A stretch of 64,000 bases of DNA from Candidatus Nitrotoga sp. CP45 (GCA_945874105.1 CAMCFJ010000013.1:1-64000); one strand, 5' to 3'; positions 47,573-54,210 are shown, numbered from the stretch's first letter. Made by a program: numbers and translations. Notes: generated by a model from the sequence alone, not told the origin.

Positions 47573-48456
47573 GACTTACCCTTCAACACCCGACCCGCAA
47601 TCGCATCCAGCTTTTCAATCATCGCTGCGTCGCGCGCTTCCGGCGCAGTAATGAGCGCGAATTCCAATGTCGAGCGGCAGCTACAGGCATCAGCCAGGGC
47701 ATCACTGCGCACTTTCGGAATGACGTGCGTTACCAGCGTTTTCGCCTTATCAGCATTTTCGGTGAGCATCTTGATGATCTGCCCGACCGTGACATGCTCA
47801 TGGTCGGGATGCCAACAGTCAAAGTCAGTCACCATCGCCACGGTGGCGTAACACAACTCTGCCTCGCGCGCGAGCTTGGCCTCCGGCATGTTGGTCATGC
47901 CGATTACATCGCAGCCCCAGCTACGATAAAGATTCGACTCAGCCAGACTGGAAAACTGCGGCCCTTCCATAACCAGATAAGTACCGCCACGAACGACAGG
48001 AATATTTGCCTCTCGCGCGGCCATCTCAATATGATCGCCTAGCCTTTTGCAAACAGGGTGAGCCATGGAGACATGCGCCACCAAACCCGCACCAAAAAAA
48101 GACTTATTGCGCGCAAAAGTACGATCGATAAACTGATCAACAATCACAAACGTGCCAGGCGGCAAATCCTCGCGCAAGGAACCAACGGCACTAACAGAAA
48201 TGACATCAGTCACCCCTACCCGCTTCAGCACGTCGATATTGGCGTGAAAATTGATTTCGGTCGGAGGAATTTTGTGTCCGCGACCATGACGGGGCAAAAA
48301 CACAATATTGTGGCCGTCCAGTTCACCGAACAATAACTCGCTGGAGGGCTCCCCAAACGGCGAAGTGACCTTTTCCCAACGCTTGTTGGTCAACCCGGCA
48401 ATGTCGTAAATCCCGCTGCCGCCGATGATGCCTATTTTTTCTGGTACATGGATCAT
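47569..48456 (-). CDS. mtnP: 5'-methylthioadenosine phosphorylase
   Basis: A 295-residue PNP-family phosphorylase. KIGIIGGSGIYDIAGLTNKR opens the protein; FLPRHGRGHKIPPTEINFHA binds phosphate; TYLVMEGPQFSSLAESNLYR and DVIGMTNMPEAKLAREAELC hold the substrate site. It cleaves methylthioadenosine (and probably 5'-deoxyadenosine) to adenine and a pentose 1-phosphate. It is the first gene of the operon; its start faces the island at 48476-54464. Methylthioadenosine is the by-product of spermidine-type aminopropyl transfer, a metabolic link to speD in the island. Confidence 0.92.
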   Translation of the reverse strand: MIHVPEKIGIIGGSGIYDIAGLTNKRWEKVTSPFGEPSSELLFGELDGHNIVFLPRHGRGHKIPPTEINFHANIDVLKRVGVTDVISVSAVGSLREDLPPGTFVIVDQFIDRTFARNKSFFGAGLVAHVSMAHPVCKRLGDHIEMAAREANIPVVRGGTYLVMEGPQFSSLAESNLYRSWGCDVIGMTNMPEAKLAREAELCYATVAMVTDFDCWHPDHEHVTVGQIIKMLTENADKAKTLVTHVIPKVRSDALADACSCRSTLEFALITAPEARDAAMIEKLDAIAGRVLKGKS

Positions 48457-48475
48457 GGTTGTCCGTAATCATTTT

Positions 48476-48558
48476 AAATTTACAGACAGATTGAAACAGG
48501 AAGTACAGTTTTATTCAAGACAATGAATGCTTGCCCACGCTATCGCCTTTAACAAACG
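48476..48558. repeat. Left 83-bp direct repeat bounding the accessory island
   Basis: The sequence from AAATTTACAGAC to CTTTAACAAACG recurs at 54382-54464 in the same orientation with 3 mismatches in 83. It lies 20 bases upstream of the mtnP start. The two copies enclose six cluster genes, brnTA and xre. Confidence 0.85.
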
Positions 48559-48560
48559 GC

Positions 48561-48592
48561 GTAGGTTGGCGCTGAGCTTGCGAAGCCCAACA
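48561..48592. repeat. Half copy of a dispersed GTAGG-TTGG-type repeat
   Basis: GTAGGTTGGCGCTGAGCTTG with GCGAAGCCCAAC resembles the left arm of the palindromic element at 48961-49040. It lies directly after the left direct repeat. Confidence 0.4.
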
Positions 48593-48606
48593 CAAAATCA
48601 AGCCAT

Positions 48607-48671
48607 GTAGGGTGGGCACGTTTTTGTGCCCACGCGGATCGTCATTTTGGGGCAGACAGCAAGCGCAGCCA
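48607..48671. repeat. Truncated copy of the 54211-54366 MITE
   Basis: These 65 bases, with 5 more on the left, are identical to the first 70 bases of the right-hand copy (54206-54275) in the same orientation, then diverge. The hairpin GGGCACGTTTTTGTGCCC is included. Only one terminal repeat remains. Confidence 0.8.
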
Positions 48672-48900
48672 AGGCTGTGGCGGCCAACACCACGCCGAGC
48701 GAAAAGATCAGGTAAACGTCGAGAAACTGGTTGCCCGCATACCGGTAAGCTTCCTTTTGCAACACCATCGAAGCGGAGAGCAGCAACACCGCCCACACCA
48801 TGGTTCACGCTATCCGCAAGAATCCATGGCGCAGCAAATTGCCGCGCGCGACAAACAAACTGGAGCCGAAAAATGCCAGCGTGATCCCCAGCGTTTGGAG
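48650..48900 (-). pseudogene. Possible remnant of a membrane-protein gene
   Basis: A minus-strand frame reads LGITLAFFGSSLFVARGNLL, RHGFLRIA, an in-frame TGA, then TMVWAVLLLSASMVLQKEAY, RYAGNQFLDVYLIFSLGVVL and AATALAALAV, before running into the truncated MITE. The hydrophobic stretches look like membrane helices of a lost gene. I cannot name the family, and it may not be coding. Confidence 0.25.
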
Positions 48901-48960
48901 TTTCGAAAATTTGGGGCTTGCAAGCTTCACCCCAGCGGGCTATTGGCTATCAAATGATTT

Positions 48961-49040
48961 TGTAGGCTGGCGGTGAACTTGCGAGCCCTAGCATTTCGTG
49001 AATGTGTGATGCTGGGGTTCGTACCTCACTCCAGCCTACA
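48961..49040. repeat. 80-bp imperfect palindrome
   Basis: TGTAGGCTGG (48961-48970) pairs with CCAGCCTACA (49031-49040), and the interior also pairs imperfectly (CGAGCCCTAGCA with TGCTGGGGTTCG). It ends 2 bases before the stop codon of the membrane-protein gene and is a repeat of the type widely dispersed in proteobacteria; it may also terminate transcription. Confidence 0.6.
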
Positions 49041-49042
49041 TG

Positions 49043-49573
49043 CTAACTTCCGAAGAAAGATTTCCATACCTGTTCCAACAGGGTAATGCCGCCGAAGATT
49101 ACAAGAGTCCAGTAAAGGTTGCCGATGAGGGTGGAGGCGATTAAAATCTTCCAATCTCTCGCACTCATGCCGTTATATTTATGTGCGCCATGGCGCATGT
49201 AGAGCATCACGTTGAACGGGCTGAGTTTAAAAGACAGCGCAATCAAGAGAAAGGCGTTACCTTTTTTCATCATCCACTGGAGGAGTTTTTCAAGACGGCT
49301 TTCTCCCCTGCCTTCCCGCACTTCTTTGATTATCTCAATTCCCAACCAGTCTTTTTTTGATCGGTCGTACCATTTGATAATGGCGAGATCAAGGAAAATT
49401 GACAAGGCGACCATAACCGAACCACCGATGATTGGTCCGAGTTGCCAGATGACAAATGTGTAGAGGCCGTAGTCAAACCCATATACCACGACAGCATTCA
49501 TGAGATAACCGAGACCAAGAATCCCGAGTCTCTGTTTGTGTTTCGTTATGAATGAGTTTGTCGTATTAACCAT
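49043..49573 (-). CDS. Unrecognised inner-membrane protein, last gene of the island cluster
   Basis: A 176-residue protein (ATG at 49573; the frame continues to a TTG at 49621). Three or four hydrophobic helices are visible: AVVVYGFDYGLYTFVIWQLG, IIGGSVMVALSIFLDLAIIK and, at the C-terminus, ILIASTLIGNLYWTLVIFGG. A basic, charged cytoplasmic loop (KKDWLGIEIIKEVREGRGES) lies between. NAFLLIALSFKLSPFNVMLY is a further amphipathic segment. It lies 79 bases after the second SET gene on the same strand. I do not recognise a family; it could be an exporter subunit or a membrane anchor for the system. Confidence 0.65.
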   Translation of the reverse strand: MVNTTNSFITKHKQRLGILGLGYLMNAVVVYGFDYGLYTFVIWQLGPIIGGSVMVALSIFLDLAIIKWYDRSKKDWLGIEIIKEVREGRGESRLEKLLQWMMKKGNAFLLIALSFKLSPFNVMLYMRHGAHKYNGMSARDWKILIASTLIGNLYWTLVIFGGITLLEQVWKSFFGS

Positions 49574-49652
49574 AATTGGCGTAGCGAAATAAGGTGCGAA
49601 AGTAGCAAGGTTGAAGAGCAATGATGCAAGGAACAGCGCGCCACCGTCATCT

Positions 49653-50165
49653 TCACGTCATGCGCTGCGCAATAAATTTCTCCTGAATATAGGGCTGCCA
49701 ATATCCTGCATACTTTTGTTGAAGCCCCGGTATTTTCCAGTCGTCGCCGGAAATGAATCCGCGGCACTCATCTTCCCCGCACGCACACGGCATATTGCCA
49801 AAATCGCAGGTCATGCAGGTCGCGTAGTCGAAGGTCACCCGTTCTCCGGCTGCGATGGCTTTCATCGCCACCAATTGTTGCGTGCCGCGAAACCCCGCGT
49901 TCGGGTTGCAGCTATGATTAAAAAATTCGCCGTCCGACATATCCTCTGCCTGCATCGGGCCAAACAAGAGATCCGGGTTTTCGCTGATCTGATAGGGAAA
50001 ATGCTGAACTTCGGGCGGCAGCAGGTTAAATTCTTCCAGCGTCATCACGCGCCCGCCAAATACGGCAAGCAATTCGCCACTCGCAACATCCTGCGTGACG
50101 AACTGGCCCTTGCCTAATTCACATTCGGCGACAGCAAGTTTCGGGTTGACCCAGATGAAGTTCAT
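49653..50165 (-). CDS. SET-domain protein (lysine-methyltransferase-like) no. 2
   Basis: A 170-residue SET domain with little else. The N-terminal strand AVAECELGKGQFVTQDVASG matches the SET opening (G-G-F---DI--GE). GEFFNHSCNPNAGF is the SAM-binding NHSC motif, and GERVTFDYATC supplies the catalytic tyrosine region. A post-SET cysteine set follows: CMTC then CACGEDECRG, which usually holds zinc with the NHSC cysteine. SET enzymes methylate lysines of proteins such as histones or ribosomal proteins; the substrate here is unknown. The ATG at 50165 has AGGAG 8 bases upstream. It starts 24 bases after the deoxyhypusine-synthase-like gene. Confidence 0.85.
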   Translation of the reverse strand: MNFIWVNPKLAVAECELGKGQFVTQDVASGELLAVFGGRVMTLEEFNLLPPEVQHFPYQISENPDLLFGPMQAEDMSDGEFFNHSCNPNAGFRGTQQLVAMKAIAAGERVTFDYATCMTCDFGNMPCACGEDECRGFISGDDWKIPGLQQKYAGYWQPYIQEKFIAQRMT

Positions 50166-50189
50166 TTTCTGCACTCCTGCGCATAAAAA

Positions 50190-51215
50190 TCAAAACGCTT
50201 GCCCGATCAGCCGCTCGGCTTCTTCTGGAAATTCCATGGCCTCCAGCAATGCCTGGATCATCATCGGCGCAACAATTGTCGCGTCGCTTTCGATGACATG
50301 CATGGGCGTATCCTTGGTCAGCTTGTCCCAGGTAATTTTTTCGTTCGGAGTCGCGCCAGAATAGGAGCCGTAGGAGGTGGTCGAGTCGCTGATCTGGCAG
50401 AAATACGCCCAGGGCTTGGCTTCTTTTTGCAAATCCTGTTTTAAGCTCGGCACCACGCAGATCGGGAAATCTCCGGCGATGCCGCCGCCAATCTGGAAGA
50501 AACCCACACCGGCGCCCGGCGAAAGCTGGTTCTGGTAAATATCATAAAGATTTGCCATGTACTCGATATCGGACTTGGCAATGCTGGCGGTCAGCTCGCC
50601 CGAATAACAATAGCTGGCAAAAATATTCCCGAACGTTGAATCGGCGTAGCCGCCTGCCATCAGTGGCAAATTCATTTCGGCGGCGGCCAGCAGCCAGCAC
50701 TCCTCGGGTTTACCTTCGTACTCGGCCTTGAGTGCCGGGTCGGTGATCAGCTCATAGAAATACTCGTGCCAGAACCTTCTGTCGCCAGTCTCTTGAGCCT
50801 TCTTCCACATCGGGACAATCAGTTTTTCGACTTTTTGGAACGCCTCATCCTCCGGGATGCTGGTATCGGTGACACGGCTCAGACGATTATTCAGGATCGC
50901 TTCATCGTCTTCTTTTCTGAGGTAGCGGTAGTCGTAAAAATTCTTGTAGTGCGAATGCGCAACCAGACGAAACAGCGACTCTTCCAGATTGGCTCCGGTC
51001 ACCGAAATGCCGTGGATCAAGCCCTTGCGAATGGCGGGCGCGAGATAGATGCCGAGCCGAGCACTAGACATCGCGCCCGCCACCGCCCAGAACATTTTGC
51101 CGCCATTGTTGATGTGCCTGTGATAATCGAGCAGTGCATTCTTCAGCGCGGCGGCATTGAAGTGGTGATAAGACTTGAGGATGAACTCCAGCATTGGCAG
51201 GGCGGGTGTTTTCAT
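50190..51215 (-). CDS. Deoxyhypusine synthase family enzyme
   Basis: A 341-residue protein. Landmarks: MFWAVAGAMSSARLGIYLAP and HGISVTGANLEESLFRLVAH (NAD-binding Rossmann part), SFQ-like segment FFQIGGGIAGDFPICVVPSL, and GSYSGATPNEKITWDKLTKD where Lys298 (WDKL) aligns with the lysine that carries the aminobutyl imine in deoxyhypusine synthase (WGKI). Eukaryotic and archaeal enzymes transfer the aminobutyl group of spermidine to eIF5A; bacterial relatives include homospermidine synthases that use putrescine. No eIF5A-like gene is in the window. The ATG at 51215 has AAGGA 9 bases upstream. The gene lies between brnT (divergent) and the second SET gene. Confidence 0.87.
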   Translation of the reverse strand: MKTPALPMLEFILKSYHHFNAAALKNALLDYHRHINNGGKMFWAVAGAMSSARLGIYLAPAIRKGLIHGISVTGANLEESLFRLVAHSHYKNFYDYRYLRKEDDEAILNNRLSRVTDTSIPEDEAFQKVEKLIVPMWKKAQETGDRRFWHEYFYELITDPALKAEYEGKPEECWLLAAAEMNLPLMAGGYADSTFGNIFASYCYSGELTASIAKSDIEYMANLYDIYQNQLSPGAGVGFFQIGGGIAGDFPICVVPSLKQDLQKEAKPWAYFCQISDSTTSYGSYSGATPNEKITWDKLTKDTPMHVIESDATIVAPMMIQALLEAMEFPEEAERLIGQAF

Positions 51216-51253
51216 GACAGATATTTCCTTATGTCGGCTATGCGCAAAAAAGA

Positions 51254-51289
51254 TTGACGGCCTTTATTTATGTACATACAATAATTAGC
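51254..51289 (+). promoter_or_regulatory. brnTA promoter with palindromic operator
   Basis: TTGACG (51254-51259) and TACAAT (51277-51282) are 17 bases apart, near consensus for sigma-70. The perfect palindrome TATGTACATA (51269-51278) overlaps the spacer and the -10 box. Transcription would begin at about 51289-51290, that is, at the brnT ATG. BrnA is known to repress its own operon, so the palindrome is its likely site. Confidence 0.7.
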
Positions 51290-51565
51290 ATGGACATCAG
51301 CTTCGACCCCGCCAAAAACGCCCGCAATATTGCGTTGCGCGGCTTGAGTTTCGAGCGGGCGGCGGAGCTTGATTTCCAGACGGCGGTATTTACGCTGGAT
51401 GACCGGCACGATTACGGCGAGACTCGTCATCGTGTGCAGGGCTTCCTTGATGGCCGCCTGCATGCGCTGGTGTTCGTGGAAACCGCTGAGGGTATCCGCG
51501 TCATCAGCTTCCGCAAGGCGAACAAACGCGAGGTGCGAGAATATGAACAAGCGACCCAACCCTGA
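51290..51565 (+). CDS. brnT: BrnT-family ribonuclease toxin
   Basis: A 91-residue RelE-fold toxin. MDISFDPAKNARNIALRGLS is the BrnT opening (F-W-P-KA--N--KHG-SF), then ELDFQTAVFTLDDRHDYGET, ALVFVETAEGIRVISFRKAN and KREVREYEQ. BrnT cleaves RNA and is neutralised by BrnA. The ATG at 51290 was chosen because the family match starts there; the frame is open to 51254, but that would overlap the -35 box. There is no ribosome binding site and the predicted transcript starts at the ATG, so the message may be leaderless. It overlaps brnA by 23 bases. Confidence 0.88.
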   Translation: MDISFDPAKNARNIALRGLSFERAAELDFQTAVFTLDDRHDYGETRHRVQGFLDGRLHALVFVETAEGIRVISFRKANKREVREYEQATQP

Positions 51566-51812
51566 GATGATCGACGACGAAAATCCCGAATGGGCAAAAG
51601 AGGATTTCAAGCGTGCAGTGCCCTTTTCCGCTCTGCCGAAAACCTTGCAGGCCAAATTGCGCGGCCGCCCCAAGGCGGCGGTGACCAAGGAACGCATCAC
51701 CATTCGCCTGTCGCCGGAAGTCGTGGAGCGCTTCCGGGCAAGCGGCGACGGCTGGCAAACGCGCGTGGATGCCGCCCTGAAAGATTGGCTCAAGACGCAC
51801 TCGCCGGTGTAA
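51543..51812 (+). CDS. brnA: BrnA-family antitoxin and repressor
   Basis: An 89-residue ribbon-helix-helix antitoxin. DDENPEWAKEDFKRAVPFSA is the toxin-binding N-terminal part and KERITIRLSPEVVERFRASG is the DNA-binding ribbon and helix. GDGWQTRVDAALKDWL completes the fold. The ATG at 51543 has GAGG 9 bases upstream and lies inside the brnT 3' end, the usual coupled order with the toxin first. The frame upstream to 51369 is a shadow of brnT. Its stop lies 6 bases from that of the convergent SET gene. Confidence 0.87.
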   Translation: MNKRPNPEMIDDENPEWAKEDFKRAVPFSALPKTLQAKLRGRPKAAVTKERITIRLSPEVVERFRASGDGWQTRVDAALKDWLKTHSPV

Positions 51813-51818
51813 GTCATT

Positions 51819-52325
51819 TCAGGTTCCGACACGGTTCATCGTCCGCTCGACGATGAACCGTTGCACGATGCCCAGCGCCAGATAGCGCGCCCGCAGTTCG
51901 ACCGGAAGCGTCGGAAAGTTGGCGACTATGCCGCGACACAGGGCGCTCCCGCAGCGGCATGGCATACTCCACCCCCCAGGCACATCCTCCTCCCACATGG
52001 TGGTGGAATAGTCGTAACGAATCTCCTCCCCAACTGCGATGGGCCGGAGCGCAACCAATACCACGTCATTACGGATGCCCGCGTTGGGTTCGCACGAGTG
52101 GTTGCCGAACACACCCGGTGCTTCCAAGTCGATGTAATCCGCCGAGCCGACCTGAAGCGGATTGCCTTCGGTGTCTCCCTTGGCGATGGCCTCGGCCAAA
52201 CCGATCAGCGGGCCGGTGAAACGCAGGATGGATTCGTTGGTAGCGAAGGCCTGCGCCGCAAATAGCCCGCGACCGAGTTCGCAATCTGCGATGAAGATGG
52301 GCTCTAGCTGTGCGTGTGCTGTCAT
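51819..52325 (-). CDS. SET-domain protein (lysine-methyltransferase-like) no. 1
   Basis: A 168-residue SET domain. FIADCELGRGLFAAQAFATN opens the fold; GVFGNHSCEPNAGI is the NHSC motif; GEEIRYDYSTTMWEEDVPGG is the catalytic tyrosine segment; PCRCGSALCRG is the post-SET cysteine set. The end LGIVQRFIVERTMN differs from that of the second SET protein, so the two are paralogues with different C-terminal tails. Its ATG overlaps the stop of the PRMT-like gene by four bases, so lysine- and arginine-type methyltransferases are co-translated here. The 3' end meets brnA head-on with 6 bases between stops. Confidence 0.85.
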   Translation of the reverse strand: MTAHAQLEPIFIADCELGRGLFAAQAFATNESILRFTGPLIGLAEAIAKGDTEGNPLQVGSADYIDLEAPGVFGNHSCEPNAGIRNDVVLVALRPIAVGEEIRYDYSTTMWEEDVPGGWSMPCRCGSALCRGIVANFPTLPVELRARYLALGIVQRFIVERTMNRVGT

Positions 52326-53173
52326 CGCGCCGAGTTGCTGTTGGGCGCAATTGCATAGTGCAGACTACCCAACCCTTCGCACATCCGGTAGCTGAGATCG
52401 ACGATCACCGTTTCACCCGCGTTCACATCAAATTTCGCGAAAGGAAGGATAAGGGGGTAGCTGTAGGCGGGCGAAGTTTCAAACGTGCCCCCTACGCAGA
52501 AAATCGTTGTTGTGCTGAGCCTCAATCCATTGACGCTGCCGCCCTGATGGATGGTAAATTCTAGCCGCGTATTGACCCGGTTGTCGCTGACAGGTTGCGA
52601 GAAATCAATGCGCTTGTAGGTCAGTCGGTTCGATAAAATGCTGGAACGCAAACTTTCATCATCTGGAAATTCATAGCACAAAAGATCAAATTTTTTGCCG
52701 TAATATATATTCTGCTGGCACACAAGTTCGGCGTGGCAATGATATTGCTCAAGCACCACCCGATAACCCGGATTGACTTGCCGCAGCATGTTGTTCATGA
52801 CGGGTATTTGCAGCTCTTCGATGAGCGACGTGGCGATCATTTCGCAGACGATGACGTCAACCTTTTCCGGCAATTTCAGCGTGGTCGCATCGCCTTGAAT
52901 AACCTGGATACGGTCGCCATAGCCGTTAGCAGAAAAAATTGCCTGTAACACTTTGATATTGTTTTCGTCGAACTCAAGTGCGTAAACTTTTTTCGCCCCG
53001 GCATCGGCGGCGAACATGGCCATAACGCCGCTGCCGCTGCCCGCATCGACGACAACATCGCCCGGGCGGACGGTTTTTTCGATGGCTGTTTTGAACGCCG
53101 CAGTGCGCTCTTCGTCGATCAAACAACAAAAGACACCTTCAGTCATCGACCAATATTCTTTGAGACTAGCCAT
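52322..53173 (-). CDS. Protein arginine methyltransferase-like enzyme (PRMT fold)
   Basis: A 283-residue class I methyltransferase with PRMT features. SLKEYWSMTEGVFCCLIDEE with RTAAFKTAI resembles the PRMT N-terminal helix. Motif I is VVDAGSGSGVMAMFAADAGA (residues 41-60). CEMIATSLIEE (110-120) fits the double-E loop, with Glu111 and Glu120 nine residues apart, the pair that binds the substrate guanidinium in PRMTs. The C-terminal half is beta-rich, and GSLHYAI stands where the THW loop is expected, with its histidine. Eukaryotic PRMT cores are about 310 residues, so this is compact. Bacterial members are uncommon. The substrate is unknown. It lies 44 bases after speD. Confidence 0.78.
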   Translation of the reverse strand: MASLKEYWSMTEGVFCCLIDEERTAAFKTAIEKTVRPGDVVVDAGSGSGVMAMFAADAGAKKVYALEFDENNIKVLQAIFSANGYGDRIQVIQGDATTLKLPEKVDVIVCEMIATSLIEELQIPVMNNMLRQVNPGYRVVLEQYHCHAELVCQQNIYYGKKFDLLCYEFPDDESLRSSILSNRLTYKRIDFSQPVSDNRVNTRLEFTIHQGGSVNGLRLSTTTIFCVGGTFETSPAYSYPLILPFAKFDVNAGETVIVDLSYRMCEGLGSLHYAIAPNSNSAR

Positions 53174-53217
53174 GTGCGCTCCGGTGATTTTCTAAAATGT
53201 ACAAAGCAGCGGCATCA

Positions 53218-53637
53218 TCAAAAATCCGCCACCGGATAGCGCTTGCCGCGCACGACAAAATTCGTCTCCAGCTCCTCAAAACCGAACACTTCGCGGAAGT
53301 ACGCTTCGACCTCGGCGGTGGGCAGACCGTTGCGGCAGGTATAGACGTCGATGCTGGCGAAGCGCCGTCCGGGGAAGGTGTGGATGCTAATGTGGCTTTC
53401 GGCGATGACCACGACACCGCTCCAACCGCCGGGGTCTTTGATACCGTTTGGCTCTGCCCAATGCACCGCCGGTTCGGCCAGCTTTTGCATACCAAGCCTT
53501 TCCGGCAAATCACTTAGGCAATTTTGAACCAGCTCACGATCCAGAAGTTTTTCGCGCAAACCACGGTAAGCGTCGATCATGAAGTGTTCGCCGAAATGCT
53601 CGCCGCAGTCTGGCGCTTGTTGTTCAGTACTAAACAT
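53218..53637 (-). CDS. speD: S-adenosylmethionine decarboxylase (pyruvoyl, SpeD class 1B-like)
   Basis: A 139-residue proenzyme. VVVIAESHISIHTFPGRRFA is the processing and active-site segment: cleavage before Ser81 would create the pyruvoyl group, with His86 (SIHTFP) and Cys101 (IDVYTC) as the processing and catalytic residues of the small bacterial/archaeal class. The product, decarboxylated SAM, is the aminopropyl donor for spermidine-type polyamines. No spermidine synthase gene is in the window. It is the first gene of the leftward cluster. A GGAGG lies 14 bases before the ATG, longer than ideal. Confidence 0.9.
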   Translation of the reverse strand: MFSTEQQAPDCGEHFGEHFMIDAYRGLREKLLDRELVQNCLSDLPERLGMQKLAEPAVHWAEPNGIKDPGGWSGVVVIAESHISIHTFPGRRFASIDVYTCRNGLPTAEVEAYFREVFGFEELETNFVVRGKRYPVADF

Positions 53638-53685
53638 TTTTATTTGCGATGCCTCCAGGTTGACGGAGCTTGCGTAGGGGGGATG

Positions 53686-53715
53686 AGCATAGCGTTATCC
53701 GCCGAATGAGTTGAA
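53686..53715 (-). promoter_or_regulatory. Candidate speD cluster promoter
   Basis: On the minus strand TTCAAC (53715-53710) and TATGCT (53691-53686) are 18 bases apart, about 50 bases before the speD ATG. The inverted repeat at 53722-53749 lies just upstream of the -35 box, where an activator or regulator could bind. The boxes are moderate. Confidence 0.35.
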
Positions 53716-53721
53716 CCATGT

Positions 53722-53749
53722 GGTGCAATAACCAACATGGTATTGCACC
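53722..53749. promoter_or_regulatory. Inverted repeat GGTGCAATA-10-TATTGCACC
   Basis: Nine-base perfect arms at 53722-53730 and 53741-53749 with a 10-base spacer, in the speD-xre divergent region. The spacing suggests a dimeric regulator on successive turns of the helix. Confidence 0.6.
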
Positions 53750-53770
53750 TTATGTAGACCAGTAATTATG

Positions 53771-53784
53771 CGGTACATGTACCG
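53771..53784. promoter_or_regulatory. Perfect 14-bp palindrome CGGTACATGTACCG upstream of xre
   Basis: It lies 36-49 bases before the xre ATG. XRE-family dimers bind palindromes of this size, so autoregulation is likely. Its core GTACATGTAC shares the GTACAT string with the brnTA palindrome. Confidence 0.55.
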
Positions 53785-53819
53785 TGGCTTAATGCGCATC
53801 ATAACGAAATGATGGCGGC

Positions 53820-54062
53820 ATGCCAAATCTTTCGAAAAACCGTCAAGACCCAGTGTTGATCGCGCTTGGAGAAACGATCAGGCGCATTCGTTTATCGAAA
53901 GGTATTTCTCAGGAAAAGCTGGCGCTATTAGCAGAAGTTGATCGCAGCTATGTCGGGCGGGTGGAACGTGGGGACAACAATGTTGCAGTACTGACGCTCG
54001 CACGCTTGGCTGGCGCATTGGATATTTCCATATCAAAACTGATGCAGGAAGCTGATTTATAA
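53820..54062 (+). CDS. XRE-family transcriptional regulator
   Basis: An 80-residue single helix-turn-helix protein. LGETIRRIRLSKGISQEKLA, LLAEVDRSYVGRVERGDNNV and LTLARLAGALDISISKLMQE fit the HTH_3 fold along nearly its whole length. No sensor domain is present. The gene is divergent from speD, with 182 bases between them that hold two palindromes. It resembles small controllers of mobile or accessory modules (including restriction C-proteins) and probably controls the cluster. Confidence 0.85.
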   Translation: MPNLSKNRQDPVLIALGETIRRIRLSKGISQEKLALLAEVDRSYVGRVERGDNNVAVLTLARLAGALDISISKLMQEADL

Positions 54063-54210
54063 ATGAGCAGCAAAATCAAGGGGAAGTCTTGACACAACGT
54101 TAGGTCAGATGCGTGATGTCAAGGCTTGACCCCTTGATTCTTTTCCTTGCTGTCATTCCGAAACGAAGTGCTGAATCTTGCATACTCCACAAGATTTCTC
54201 CTTTCAGCCA

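Noticed and set aside
51212-51832. 206-codon open frame on the minus strand across brnTA
   Set aside because: It would bridge the gap between the SET and DHS-like genes, but brnT and brnA on the other strand match known families over their full length and have a promoter.
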